62,031 bases of DNA from positions 1 through 62,031 of IMG/VR virus record IMGVR_UViG_3300046170_000369. One strand, 5' to 3'. Positions within the stretch are counted from its first letter, which is position 1; every line of letters begins with the position of its first letter. The notes below the pieces were generated by a model, which worked only from the letters and a program-made list of their open reading frames with translations, was not told where the DNA came from and made no database searches. A program made the translations under genes and the position numbers. This DNA is from a virus. This document shows positions 6,991 to 16,096 of this stretch, piece by piece.

Positions 6991-7817
6991 ATATAGATCA
7001 TGATCAGGAGGTGCTGAAGTTCCATGGACCTTCGAGTAAGATATCCAAGCTAGTCAACGCATACTCGTTGGCTAGCGGGTATACTTGCCCAGGTGCTAAG
7101 GATTGTCTGTCTCGGGCTAACCGCAAGACAGGTAAGATCAAAGACTTCGGTGAGTTCAGATGCTATGCTGCGATGCTTGAGGCGGTCTACCCCTCACTGC
7201 GTAAGCTAGTATGGCACAATACTATGCTCATTAAATCAATAGGCGATGATCGTGACAAGATTGTCGATCTACTTGAACGGTCACTTGTGATGCACAAGCC
7301 TGAGTTTATCTCAGGTTTCAAGGGTATCATGCGACCACATATCGGAGGCGACTTCTTCTCCAAGGAGTACGCTATGGCGGTCAACGACTTCGCATGGAAG
7401 CACAAGGATATGCTGGTGTATTGCTACACTAAGTCTCCTCACTTCTTCCATGGTGAATCGATTGCACCAAACTTTGTGATCAATGTCAGTAGCGGTGGTC
7501 ACTTCGACTACCTTAACTCATACTTCAATGAAGCACACATCGTGTACTCAGAAGAAGAGGCTGAAGAGTTAGGACTTGTGATTGATCATGATGACACAAT
7601 TGCCATGAACCCAGATAGCGGTGACTTTGCTATCCTGCTACATGGCTCACAACCAAAGGGTAGTCACGCACAACAAGCGTTACAACTACTCAAACGAAAC
7701 GGCTTCACGGGCTACAACAAGAAAGGTAAGTCCAAGGAGATAGATTATAAGGCGATGATCACATACAACGAGGTCATGGCTGTAACCCAGAAAACTAAAC
7801 AATCATGCTTAGTATAA
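6981..7817 (+). CDS. GP88-like phage protein (278 aa)
   Basis: The N-terminal pattern with paired cysteines (YTCPGAKDCLSRA, then FRCYAA) and the later motifs FISGFKG, GDFFSKEYA and YCYTKSP match what I recall of the phage GP88 family, whose biochemical role is unknown. The Cys residues could hold a metal or iron-sulphur cluster, which is inference. No membrane segment. It overlaps the preceding gene by ten bases and the next by 13. Confidence 0.6.
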   Translation: MDIDIDHDQEVLKFHGPSSKISKLVNAYSLASGYTCPGAKDCLSRANRKTGKIKDFGEFRCYAAMLEAVYPSLRKLVWHNTMLIKSIGDDRDKIVDLLERSLVMHKPEFISGFKGIMRPHIGGDFFSKEYAMAVNDFAWKHKDMLVYCYTKSPHFFHGESIAPNFVINVSSGGHFDYLNSYFNEAHIVYSEEEAEELGLVIDHDDTIAMNPDSGDFAILLHGSQPKGSHAQQALQLLKRNGFTGYNKKGKSKEIDYKAMITYNEVMAVTQKTKQSCLV

Positions 7818-8509
7818 ATAAAAAAGCAACCGAGGAGAAGAAGAAGACGCACAAGCGTCGGAAGACTCTCCATAATGAAAACGCAACCAAGCTACTTCAG
7901 GGGCTTGCGATGAAAAAGAAAGCGGAGGAGATGGTCGAGGATGCTCGGATATCTATTGATCGCTCAGTCTTGGAAGACGCAGTCACTTCTCCTGTAGAAG
8001 CTGGTTATCTGTTCCCTGCTGAGGGTGGCGGTAAGGTCGTTGTCGATCTTCGTAAGCCTATCGCATTCAGTGAGACAAAGAGGCAAGCAGCAGTTGATCT
8101 TGGTATCGACTACGAGCAAACCTTTCCTATCACAGCGACAAACCCCGTACTGCTTTGGAACTTGATCGAGCGGGCAGGAATAAGCGAAGAAGCAGAGGCT
8201 CTACTCAAACTGATTGATAATGCTGTAAGCTCTGATGAGGCTCGTACTTTGTTGGCACATCAAGCCAAGGAAGCAAAAGCTGTCGTGGATGAGTTTCAGG
8301 GGAATGCTATCGATCTAATAGAGAAGCGTGAACTATCCCCTGACCTCTCAGACCTGAGCTACCTCAAGGAGGTATCTCTACTGAGTACACCAGATCGTGA
8401 GGCTTATCTCACATCTATCGGAATTAACACTACTGCTAAGGCAGGCGAAACAACTGCCGAGCAGAAACAAACACTAAATGAATACAAGGAGCGTGTGCTT
8501 CTTGTGTAG
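7805..8509 (+). CDS. Early protein of unknown function (234 aa)
   Basis: The first 20 residues are strongly basic (KKATEEKKKTHKRRK), followed by an acidic helical body. The composition fits a nucleic-acid-associated or scaffold-like protein, but no fold is recognised. The ATG lies inside the end of the previous gene; no strong ribosome site is visible. An AAAGGA site follows its stop for the next gene. Confidence 0.6.
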   Translation: MLSINKKATEEKKKTHKRRKTLHNENATKLLQGLAMKKKAEEMVEDARISIDRSVLEDAVTSPVEAGYLFPAEGGGKVVVDLRKPIAFSETKRQAAVDLGIDYEQTFPITATNPVLLWNLIERAGISEEAEALLKLIDNAVSSDEARTLLAHQAKEAKAVVDEFQGNAIDLIEKRELSPDLSDLSYLKEVSLLSTPDREAYLTSIGINTTAKAGETTAEQKQTLNEYKERVLLV

Positions 8510-8521
8510 AAAGGAAAAACA

Positions 8522-9448
8522 ATGCCAGGATTACTAAATCACTGCGGTGCAGAGCCTATCTCTCTGCCAAAACTGAGGGCACTACCCGACCCTCAACCAC
8601 TAACTGAAACGCACTACCCTCTTCGACATGATCGATTCGTTGATGAGTGTATCCACCAACTAGGCAAGTATGGCTGGGAGATTAGCAAGGACGATAAAGG
8701 TGAGGATCGTATGGAGTTCTCACTAATCAATACCTTCGCCAATGATCGTTGGTCTAAGGAGATGAAACACAAGGACACTATGTTCGGTGTCATCTGCCTA
8801 AAGTCCAAGTACTCAGACTATGAGCCTACCATTGGACTGAGGAACTCTAACACGATGCACTCCAAGGCTAGGTTTGCTCTGGGTAATCGTGTGTTCGTGT
8901 GTGACAATATGTGCTTCTTTGGTGAGGAGCAGTTCGAGCGTAAGCACACCAAGAACATCTACAACGAGCTTCCACAAATGGTCGAGGATAAGATCAAGAC
9001 CTGTCGTGCTCAGTTCGAGAAAGATCACATGAGGATCGAACACTACAAGTCCACACCATTGGATGGTGGTCAGTTCACTGCATTCGGTAATCAGTACAAG
9101 CTCAATGATGCCGATGATCTTCTTGAGACAATCTTGTCTCGTGCATCAGGTAAGGGTATCATGCTCAATCAGGGTACGGATCGTGAGAAGCATGTACGTA
9201 TTCCTGGTGGTGATGCCTTCGGTCCTTGGCGTACCAATTACTACACAGGTGCAGGTCATGTAGACTTCCTGCGTGGTGACTACTGGGCTTTGCTCAATGC
9301 GTACACTGAGGTGGCTAAGAAGCATGGTGCTGTTGGTGGCTTACATCAGGAGCGTACCCGTGCAGTAACGATGATCCTCGATGAGTTCTCAGGTTTCAAT
9401 AACCGACTCAGGGAGGTTGATTTAATCGAGGAGACGACTGTTGCGTAA
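8522..9448 (+). CDS. DUF932-like phage/plasmid protein (308 aa)
   Basis: Central features typical of DUF932 are visible: GLRNSNTMHSKARFALGNRVFVCDNMCF near residues 105-130 and a tail with a helical domain. Members are common on phages and plasmids and their activity is unknown. An AAAGGA ribosome site sits seven bases before the ATG. The TAA overlaps the next ATG by one base. Confidence 0.7.
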   Translation: MPGLLNHCGAEPISLPKLRALPDPQPLTETHYPLRHDRFVDECIHQLGKYGWEISKDDKGEDRMEFSLINTFANDRWSKEMKHKDTMFGVICLKSKYSDYEPTIGLRNSNTMHSKARFALGNRVFVCDNMCFFGEEQFERKHTKNIYNELPQMVEDKIKTCRAQFEKDHMRIEHYKSTPLDGGQFTAFGNQYKLNDADDLLETILSRASGKGIMLNQGTDREKHVRIPGGDAFGPWRTNYYTGAGHVDFLRGDYWALLNAYTEVAKKHGAVGGLHQERTRAVTMILDEFSGFNNRLREVDLIEETTVA

Positions 9449-9747
9449 TGCAGGTAAAACTGACCACACTTACAGGAGGTCAGTTGTCTGTCGAATCGAT
9501 CTATGATCCTACGTTCGATATGGAACTCACTCGTGCCTCTGAGCAGACTTGTGCCGAAACGCCCAATGATCTGCCAGAGACGAGGTGGGTACATCCTATC
9601 ACGCAGGATACCTACATTCACAAGACTGGTAATCTTTACTTACTGGTCGAAGAGGAAAAGGAGGCTCCATGGACTTACGAGAGTACATCCCTAAACAACC
9701 TGTTGAATTTCTCGGCAAATCTCAACAGAAGTGGGCTAGGTTGCTGA
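9448..9747 (+). CDS. Small early protein of unknown function (99 aa)
   Basis: Starts at the ATG sharing a base with the previous stop. The first 75 residues look like a compact beta-rich protein (TRWVHPITQDTYIHKTGNLY). The last 25 overlap the AAA+ gene for 79 bases and look less natural, so the true C-terminus may have been lost to an indel near 9670. Function unknown. Confidence 0.5.
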   Translation: MQVKLTTLTGGQLSVESIYDPTFDMELTRASEQTCAETPNDLPETRWVHPITQDTYIHKTGNLYLLVEEEKEAPWTYESTSLNNLLNFSANLNRSGLGC

Positions 9748-10286
9748 ATGGTTCTGTTCAGGCAATCAAGGACAATGAGTCTAGGAACTTAAAGGTTCTG
9801 CTCACTGGTCCTCCTGGTGTGGGTAAGACTAGTATGGCACGGTTTCTTGCAAGGCAACTCGTTGTTGATCCGTACAGAAATACCTCGATCATTGAGGAAT
9901 CTGCTGCGGACATCGACATCGATTGGTGCAGGAATCTGAAGCAACAACTAAACTATGTGCCAATGGGCGGTTACATTGCTGTAATTGTCAATGAGGCAGA
10001 CTTGTTGCCAAGAAAGTGTCAGGACTTGTTCCTTCACATCATGGATACCCTACCCAAGGGTGCATTGCTGGCATTCACTAGCAATCTGGAGAAACTAGAA
10101 AAACGATTCGAGGATCGGTGCTTTCGTGTACCGCTAGACAATCCTCACCCTAATGAGATTCAAGACTGGCTTAACTCAAATACCAGTCTCGGCTCAAGCG
10201 TCATCAAGAAGTTAGCCATGCTCAAAGGTGTACGCTCAGTATTCAATCAAGCACAGACGTGCATCATGGCTGAACAAACTAAATAA
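9669..10286 (+). CDS. AAA+ ATPase, clamp-loader-like (205 aa)
   Basis: Walker A GPPGVGKT (47-54), a Walker B-like VIVNEAD (about 105-111, with Asn where Asp is usual) and a sensor 1 FTSN near 136-139 identify an AAA+ module like the small subunits of RFC/DnaX-type clamp loaders. At 205 residues it lacks the C-terminal collar of true loaders. It may load a host or phage sliding clamp or remodel a replication complex. It begins inside the preceding small gene and sits in the replication cluster ending in the helicase. Confidence 0.75.
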   Translation: MDLREYIPKQPVEFLGKSQQKWARLLNGSVQAIKDNESRNLKVLLTGPPGVGKTSMARFLARQLVVDPYRNTSIIEESAADIDIDWCRNLKQQLNYVPMGGYIAVIVNEADLLPRKCQDLFLHIMDTLPKGALLAFTSNLEKLEKRFEDRCFRVPLDNPHPNEIQDWLNSNTSLGSSVIKKLAMLKGVRSVFNQAQTCIMAEQTK

Positions 10287-10288
10287 TT

Positions 10289-11023
10289 ATGAATGTTAAT
10301 CAAACCCTACGGGATATTACAATGTGGTGTAATGGCAATGATCACAGACGACACGCCATTGCAGACTATGGCAGGAAGAAGCTAGGTATTGAAGGCTTTG
10401 AGGGTGTGCATAACCTGCATGCCGACAAGGATGGTTCTTTTGTGCCTGAGCCTGAGGACGGCTGGCCAAGTAAGAAGAAAGATATGGAGCAAGCTCTCAA
10501 TGTGGGCAGGAACAAATGCTATGATCAGATATGGGAAGCCATTCAGGATGGTACGATATCTACTGATTCAGGTGCCCCTACCCCACCAACTGAGTCAGTT
10601 AATGATCCTGTTATTGACGCTACCGAGCTAATGGACGACACGGACACACCACCTGATGAGGATGATATGCTCGAGCAAAGACTTGAGGAAGGTGGAATTG
10701 CTGAGGCTGAAGCTGAGGACACAGATGGCAATGTAGGTATTGGTACCACAGATGGCAATGTAGGTATTGGTACTACACGGGAGCCTGTCGTGACTGAGCG
10801 TATTGAAGACGAGACACCCAACTTCTTGGAGATGGATGAAGACTTAGAGGAAGAGGTTGAGGATGATGAAGAGGTTGAAATCGGCGAACGAGAAATGCTC
10901 CGTGGTCTACATCTGATAATCAGAGAGGTGGTCAAAGAGGAACTCAAGGGCTTTAAGGGCGTTCCAACAAGCAAGACTGAACTAAAGAAACTAATCAAAC
11001 AAACACTCAAGGAGGCATTCTAA
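10289..11023 (+). CDS. Acidic early protein carrying two tail-fibre-type GNVGIGTT repeats (244 aa)
   Basis: Residues 1-75 form a small basic/aromatic domain. Residues about 90-205 are very acidic and low-complexity, and the last 40 are a Lys-rich helix. Inside the acidic part stands a tandem DGNVGIGTTDGNVGIGTT. This motif is the signature of the S74-type fibre encoded at 38138-42268 and has no obvious reason to be in an early replication-region protein. The overall layout (basic head, acidic linker, helical tail) resembles a replication or DNA-mimic adaptor, but no family is recognised. Confidence 0.65.
   Translation: MNVNQTLRDITMWCNGNDHRRHAIADYGRKKLGIEGFEGVHNLHADKDGSFVPEPEDGWPSKKKDMEQALNVGRNKCYDQIWEAIQDGTISTDSGAPTPPTESVNDPVIDATELMDDTDTPPDEDDMLEQRLEEGGIAEAEAEDTDGNVGIGTTDGNVGIGTTREPVVTERIEDETPNFLEMDEDLEEEVEDDEEVEIGEREMLRGLHLIIREVVKEELKGFKGVPTSKTELKKLIKQTLKEAF
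10724..10777 (+). repeat. 27-bp tandem repeat, two copies
   Basis: Two in-frame 27-bp units differ at a single base and encode DGNVGIGTT twice. A 23-base portion of the second unit is identical, on the opposite strand, to 40467-40489 in the tail-fibre gene. Confidence 0.85.
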
Positions 11024-11024
11024 A

Positions 11025-11690
11025 ATGTTAGATCAAATAGAAGAGCAGGTAAATAAAACTGCTAAACAGAAACTAAACGCATACAGGGATAATCTAAATA
11101 AAGAATTCCGAAATATTACGCCTTGGCGCAAGGAATATCGTCAAGTCATTGGTAATATGGGTGGGGAAGATAATATATTCGAGTGGACAGTAGAAACATT
11201 CTTTCTTGTCTACGACAATGTAGATGCGAAGGGGTCTGATGCCATGCGTGGAGATGAGTATGAGATGGCAGAAGCGTGGGGTGCATGGAGATTCTTATAC
11301 CATCTACTCTCTGCTTTCATTGAGGGATTACCCGAAGATGCAGAATATCAGCGGTACACCTTTAAGCGTATGCCAGTTGGGCAGGCACTGATAAATGTGA
11401 TACTTCTCTCTACTCACAGAGCATACGGAGCGTACAAAAGTAAAGAATCCTTAATGGGCGATAAAAAGTACGAATATAAGGACTCTGGCTTTAGAGATTC
11501 ACCAATTACATTTCTTCTAGCTAGAGGTGACCAAGCTGGCTCAGGCTGTTCACTGCTTGGTCAAGGTTACCTCGAAGAGGATCTACTTCATCTATTCAAA
11601 GACAGAACGATCAAGGACATGATCCGTGGTGTTCCCTCTGGAAAAGAAGAGTCAGTCACCATAACTGGTAACGGCTTACAAGTACAATGA
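11025..11690 (+). CDS. Early protein of unknown function (221 aa)
   Basis: A soluble, mostly helical protein with an aromatic core (WGAWRFLYHLLSAF) and a charged N-terminal helix. No motif recognised. The start is one base after the previous stop, preceded by a GGAGG site, and the end overlaps the next ATG. Its place between the clamp-loader-like ATPase and the helicase suggests DNA metabolism. Confidence 0.6.
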   Translation: MLDQIEEQVNKTAKQKLNAYRDNLNKEFRNITPWRKEYRQVIGNMGGEDNIFEWTVETFFLVYDNVDAKGSDAMRGDEYEMAEAWGAWRFLYHLLSAFIEGLPEDAEYQRYTFKRMPVGQALINVILLSTHRAYGAYKSKESLMGDKKYEYKDSGFRDSPITFLLARGDQAGSGCSLLGQGYLEEDLLHLFKDRTIKDMIRGVPSGKEESVTITGNGLQVQ

Positions 11691-12101
11691 ATGTGGAGGA
11701 CTTAGCAAGAGATGCTCTCAGATACACTAAACAACAAGATAATTACGAACTCGGACGGGCTTATCACAATGGCACGGGCGGGTCAGAAAATGGATTACAA
11801 CCGACAGGTGAACATAGAAAAACTGAAGGAGGTTCTACCAGAGGACGGAGGACTGCACATGGAGGTTCGCAAGGACATCCACGAGCACAAGCACGGAATG
11901 AAGGTAGAACCACACTACAGGTTGATGTGGATGGTTTGCACGAAGGACTTCCAGAACGACAAGAAGAACCTGAGCTTTCCTATCATCACACTTGATACGC
12001 CAATTCATGTCTACATGTCGTGTGTTACCACCTTCGATAAAATCCCATCGGAGGAGGAAATGTTAAATCAACAAATAATGGAGGAATTACAAAATGCCTG
12101 A
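11687..12101 (+). CDS. Early protein, reading frame broken by one extra base
   Basis: The ATG coupled to the previous stop (ATGA) opens a natural N-terminus (MNVEDLARDALRY) that later degrades into Gly/Arg-rich nonsense. The natural continuation, from about GQKMDYNRQVNIEK to LQNA, is in the +1 frame, which alone could start at 11712. Removing one G from GGG at 11780-11782 joins them into about 137 residues. The C-terminal half (HEHKHGMKVEPHYRLMWMV) looks like a compact basic domain. Function unknown. The stop overlaps the helicase start by eight bases. Confidence 0.55.
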
Positions 12102-14592
12102 ATTACATGCAGTAAAACCGCACCTTGTATTGTCCCCCAATGGTGCGTTCAGGGTGGATCGAACAACTAATTATCAGTTGGTCAATGCACTACTAAATTA
12201 TGTCAGAGGCAAGAAGCCGATGACACTGACATACGGGACAGACAGAACAGCACTAATGCGACTAATGGAGCAACATGACAAAGGTCGCCTTTATGTTAGT
12301 TTGGAATGTAAGCGTGAGATACATAAAGCCTTACAGTCATCCAAGCAGGATGTGCCTGTTATTCTTCCGCCAACAGATTACGAGCGGTTCGGACATATCA
12401 AAGACCACTCTAACCTGACGGCTCTGGAGACAATGGATGTGCGTGAGCATCCAAAGATGAAAGCACTGCTAAACAAAAAGCCTGCCCAAAAGCTACCAAT
12501 ACTTATAGCTGGTGAGAACTATACAGCCCGTTACCAAAGCGTGGAGTTTAGATCAAGGTACAAGAAGCCAAGGCTTAAGCTAGAGAATGGTGAGACTGTG
12601 GTGGTAAATAATGAGTATGAACTACGAGGGAATGATCATTCGATTATCATTCGTGATGAGCAGGGTCATGTGTTCAGGTTCAGGGACAATGCCCTTGGTG
12701 ATCGTGAGTTACCCTGCGAGATGATCTGGCTATTCTTCCAGGAGGTTGAGGTAAAGACGGTCAAGGATGCAAACCCTGAAGAGTATGCCAAGACGCTACA
12801 GATGATTGATGAGCTTGGATTCCTGAATGGATTCAAGTGTTATCCTGGACAAGTGGACTACATCACATCCCTCGGGATGACCGACTATGCATTGGTTGCA
12901 GCAGAGACAGGCACGGGTAAATCATTCATTGCTATTGTGCTTGACCTACTAAAGAACAATAAGCGTACACTACTGATTGCACCGAAAGGTACGATCAAGG
13001 ATGGTGAGTTGAATGGTGCATCCCTTGCATCTCAATGGATGAAGGAGTTCAAGCAGTTCTCCCCGACCCGCAAGGTGTTCAAGCTATTCTCTAAGAAGGA
13101 CTATCAGAAGATAATCCAAGAACATGGTGAGCTTCCAGCAGGTGTGTACTTTACTTACCATACTGTTTTCTTCCGTGGCTTTGAGCATATCCCTGCATCG
13201 TGGCAGGTGAATGAACACAATGCTAGGTTTAAGAAATGGTTGCGTAAGACTTATAACATCGAGTGCGAGGAAGGTGTGGCATATGGGATTGGTGAGACAC
13301 GCAATGGTATCACCTGTATTGCTCAGCCAAATCTTTCTACCAAGGTGGGTAAGGCATTCGACATGGTCATCTTGGATGAGGCACATCTTATCTGTAATCC
13401 CAAGTCGGGAGTCACTCGCAGTATGCTAAGGCTACAGCCTAAGTACAAATTCTGCCTGACAGCCACACCTATCCCTAATGCTGTACGCAATCTATTCCCG
13501 CTGATGGGGTGGCTTGCTGTACCTAATTGGTATCAGGGTGATGTATCCAACTCTCGGTGGCCTTACACTCTTAATGATGAGAACAGGTTTGTTAATGAGT
13601 TTCAGTCTAAAGAGTATGATATTACTGCTCGCCTGAATGGTGAGTACAAAGCCCCCAAGAACAGTCCTATACTCAGCAACAAGCAAAAGCTACTGCGTAT
13701 GGTCAAGACAATCATTGCATTCATTACCAAGGAACAATGCAATCCTGATCTTGTTGACTGCAATGTGGAGACTATCCGTGTTCCCTTCGGTAAGTATCAG
13801 AAGCAATTGTACTCATGGAATATGGACTTGGGCAATATACCGCACGAAGACCACAGGACTAAGCATGGTGTGCAGATGATGCGACTCCGTGGTATTTGCT
13901 CTGACCCTGAGGGTCGTGAGTTCAATAAGTTTCCTGGTTTCAAGATGGTCGAAAGCAATATGAACCCCAAGGTAATTGCTATCCTATCTAAGATTGCCAA
14001 GTGTATACAGGAAGGTGAGCAGGTCGTTCATGTCTCTGCTTTCACAGGTCTGAATGATGAATTGGAGAAGCGGTTACAGGAGGCAGGCGTGAAGGTCGCT
14101 AGGATTGATGGTACGCCAGGATTGGATCAGGCTGCTCAGGCTGCAATATTCAAGGAGAAGAAAGCTCAGGTTATGCTCATGGGTATCAAGTGTGCTGCTG
14201 GTCACTCGTTTGATCAGTGTAAGGAGTTGATCATTGGTGGTCTTGAATGGAGCTATGGTTCACTCAATCAGGCATTGGGTAGAGTATTCAGATTGAACTC
14301 ACCTAAAGATGTGAACGCTTATATTGTACTTACAGAGAGTAGCATTGAGGAGATGATGTTTGATCGCTTGGCACAGAAGAGGGATTCTGCCACTATTATC
14401 TTGCACGGCGAACCGATACCTCATGACTATCAAGATACTAGCGTGCAGGAGATATTTGCGGATCACTTCCTATCATACTCGCGTGGTGACGATAACACGA
14501 TGAACGAGGTGGAATGCGAACAGGATTGGGTAGCACTACAAATGGAACTACAACCAAGGAAGGAAGAGTTTGATCCAATTTTAATTGACTAA
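12094..14592 (+). CDS. SNF2-type superfamily 2 helicase/ATPase (832 aa)
   Basis: Helicase motifs are clear: Q-like YPGQVDYI, Walker A AETGTGKS (about 270-277), motif II ILDEAH (about 424-429), motif III LTATPIPN (about 453-460), and in the second RecA-like domain GIKCAAGHSFDQCKELI and LNQALGRVFRL with the arginine finger region (about 695-735). The first 240 residues are an extra N-terminal domain. Such enzymes unwind or remodel DNA; in podoviruses they commonly accompany replication genes. An alternative role is strand annealing. It is the largest early gene and runs directly into the integrase. Confidence 0.85.
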   Translation: MPELHAVKPHLVLSPNGAFRVDRTTNYQLVNALLNYVRGKKPMTLTYGTDRTALMRLMEQHDKGRLYVSLECKREIHKALQSSKQDVPVILPPTDYERFGHIKDHSNLTALETMDVREHPKMKALLNKKPAQKLPILIAGENYTARYQSVEFRSRYKKPRLKLENGETVVVNNEYELRGNDHSIIIRDEQGHVFRFRDNALGDRELPCEMIWLFFQEVEVKTVKDANPEEYAKTLQMIDELGFLNGFKCYPGQVDYITSLGMTDYALVAAETGTGKSFIAIVLDLLKNNKRTLLIAPKGTIKDGELNGASLASQWMKEFKQFSPTRKVFKLFSKKDYQKIIQEHGELPAGVYFTYHTVFFRGFEHIPASWQVNEHNARFKKWLRKTYNIECEEGVAYGIGETRNGITCIAQPNLSTKVGKAFDMVILDEAHLICNPKSGVTRSMLRLQPKYKFCLTATPIPNAVRNLFPLMGWLAVPNWYQGDVSNSRWPYTLNDENRFVNEFQSKEYDITARLNGEYKAPKNSPILSNKQKLLRMVKTIIAFITKEQCNPDLVDCNVETIRVPFGKYQKQLYSWNMDLGNIPHEDHRTKHGVQMMRLRGICSDPEGREFNKFPGFKMVESNMNPKVIAILSKIAKCIQEGEQVVHVSAFTGLNDELEKRLQEAGVKVARIDGTPGLDQAAQAAIFKEKKAQVMLMGIKCAAGHSFDQCKELIIGGLEWSYGSLNQALGRVFRLNSPKDVNAYIVLTESSIEEMMFDRLAQKRDSATIILHGEPIPHDYQDTSVQEIFADHFLSYSRGDDNTMNEVECEQDWVALQMELQPRKEEFDPILID

Positions 14593-14593
14593 G

Positions 14594-14603
14594 TGTTACC
14601 TAA
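14594..14603 (+). promoter_or_regulatory. TGTTACCTAA half-site before the integrase
   Basis: Identical to the arms of the 44-69 palindrome. It lies 20 bases upstream of the preferred integrase start, so a protein bound here could control integrase translation or transcription. Only one half is present. Confidence 0.3.
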
Positions 14604-14623
14604 AGATATTAAAGGTATTTAGA

Positions 14624-15664
14624 GTGAAGTTAGTTAAAAACAAGAGTGGTCAGTATTCAGTAAAATACACAGGTCAGGACGGAAAAGAAAAGTCCACGGC
14701 TCTAGGTGTAACCCAACTAAGTGAAGCTAAGTCTATTGTATCTGAGCTAAAGATTGCAGAGATGGAGAAGGCTGCCAAGCTTCAACTGCTCTCACAGGAA
14801 GTTGTCGCTAAGCTTACTGGTGCATCAAATCATAACTTCATTGATGTCTTACGTGAATACAAACAACATAGACAACGGGTAGCAAGCTCGCCCAACACGA
14901 TCAATACGATCATGGCAATATACTATCAGTTCTCCAGAGACTATAAGTATGATAAAAGATCAATCTCTGAGGTATCTGAGAAAGACCTACATGATTTCAT
15001 TAATCGTAATGATGGTACATCTCTTAGTAATAAAAGACTGCGACTTACTTCTCTAAGCAGTCTATTTAAATACGCTGTAGCAAAAGGCTACATGCAAATA
15101 AACCCAAGTTCTCTAGTGAAGGTAGACATGGGTAAGATGACTCATGAGCAAAAGGAAGTAGAAAAGAGAAGACCTTTCACTCAATGGGAATACGAACAGG
15201 TAGTAAACCATGCACCCTACTTTTTCAAACAAGCCACCATTCTATCCTACTGGACAGGACTGCGATTGGGTGACTGCTGTAGTTTAGAGTGGGCATCCAT
15301 TACAGATAAACACATAACTGTATGGACAACCAAGAGAGATAAGCGTGTACGAATACCGCTAGGTCACAAGCTATTTGGTGGGCAGAAAGTTATACAAGCA
15401 ATCAAGAGCATAGAAAAGGAAGACGATGTGTATTGCTTCCCTCAGTGGCAAAAGGTTCAGTCAAATAGTAAGACGCGATCCAAGACTAGCGTGTACTTTA
15501 ATCGTATACTCAAAAGACTTTTTATTGAGGGTAAATCATTTCATTGCCTTAGACATAGCTTTACCACTCGCCTGTACAAGGCAGGTATAATGCTAGAGGA
15601 TATTGGCAAGGTGGTTGGTCATTCAAGTACCAAGACCACAGAAGGCTACATACATAAGAAGTAA
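14624..15664 (+). CDS. int: Tyrosine recombinase / phage integrase (346 aa)
   Basis: The catalytic set is present: Arg in YWTGLRLGDCC (about 215), a Lys in TTKRDKRV, HCLRH (about 306-310), the H of VGHSS and the nucleophile Tyr in EGYIHKK four residues from the end. The N-terminus (VKNKSGQYSVKYTGQDGK) is an arm-binding-like beta domain followed by a core-binding helical domain. GTG 14624, with AAAGG eight bases upstream, is preferred; a TTG at 14585 would overlap the helicase. It lies far from the attachment site at the right edge, where a second recombinase starts, so which enzyme uses that site is open. Confidence 0.85.
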   Translation: MKLVKNKSGQYSVKYTGQDGKEKSTALGVTQLSEAKSIVSELKIAEMEKAAKLQLLSQEVVAKLTGASNHNFIDVLREYKQHRQRVASSPNTINTIMAIYYQFSRDYKYDKRSISEVSEKDLHDFINRNDGTSLSNKRLRLTSLSSLFKYAVAKGYMQINPSSLVKVDMGKMTHEQKEVEKRRPFTQWEYEQVVNHAPYFFKQATILSYWTGLRLGDCCSLEWASITDKHITVWTTKRDKRVRIPLGHKLFGGQKVIQAIKSIEKEDDVYCFPQWQKVQSNSKTRSKTSVYFNRILKRLFIEGKSFHCLRHSFTTRLYKAGIMLEDIGKVVGHSSTKTTEGYIHKK

Positions 15665-15665
15665 G

Positions 15666-15899
15666 CTACTCGTCTTCTTCTTCCAACATCTCGGAACCCA
15701 GATCAATGACCATAGGGTCACTTACTGAGTTCTTCGCTATCTCCAAACAGCCGACTATCGTTTCCATGTGCAGATCGAATTCATTCATGAACCTCGCAAT
15801 GAGGTTATCTAGTTCAATCGTAAATGCATCTATTTGCTCGTGGTACGGCGTCGTCCCCTCTTCGGCTGAATCGAACGGTTCTTTTTCTTCGGAAGACAT
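15666..15899 (-). CDS. Small acidic protein of unknown function (77 aa)
   Basis: The last gene of the late block, ending one base from the integrase stop on the other strand. It is very acidic at both ends (MSSEEKEPFDSAEE; LEEEDE) with a helical middle containing LIARFMNEFDLHMETI. No family recognised. It overlaps the HNH-like gene by 70 bases, more than usual here, so one of the two ends may be affected by an indel. Confidence 0.55.
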   Translation of the reverse strand: MSSEEKEPFDSAEEGTTPYHEQIDAFTIELDNLIARFMNEFDLHMETIVGCLEIAKNSVSDPMVIDLGSEMLEEEDE

Positions 15900-16096
15900 T
15901 TTAGATTACTCCTCTTGTTGTTGTTAGGGTTTCCATCCTTGTGGTGTGCTTCCTGCCCTTTCTTGCACTTAGCTTTTCTGCGAGCTTTATTCCTGCTAGA
16001 GCGTCTCTTGATTTGCTCCTTCTTGCCGTGGTATGCATCGTACTCAGAATCCTTTTCGCCTTTTTTGTACTTCCTCTTAGCTCTCATTCCTATCAC
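15830..16096 (-). CDS. Small HNH-like basic phage protein (88 aa)
   Basis: The motif HHKDGNPNNNKRSNL (about 51-65), preceded by QIKRRSSRNKARRK, is the core of small HNH-fold proteins found near the ends of phage structural blocks. The HH pair, Asn cluster and a following basic segment could form the beta-beta-alpha metal fold, but there are few of the usual zinc cysteines. It may be a nicking endonuclease or only a DNA-binding relic. Its ATG overlaps the upstream stop by four bases. Confidence 0.6.
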   Translation of the reverse strand: MIGMRAKRKYKKGEKDSEYDAYHGKKEQIKRRSSRNKARRKAKCKKGQEAHHKDGNPNNNKRSNLKCLPKKKNRSIQPKRGRRRTTSK

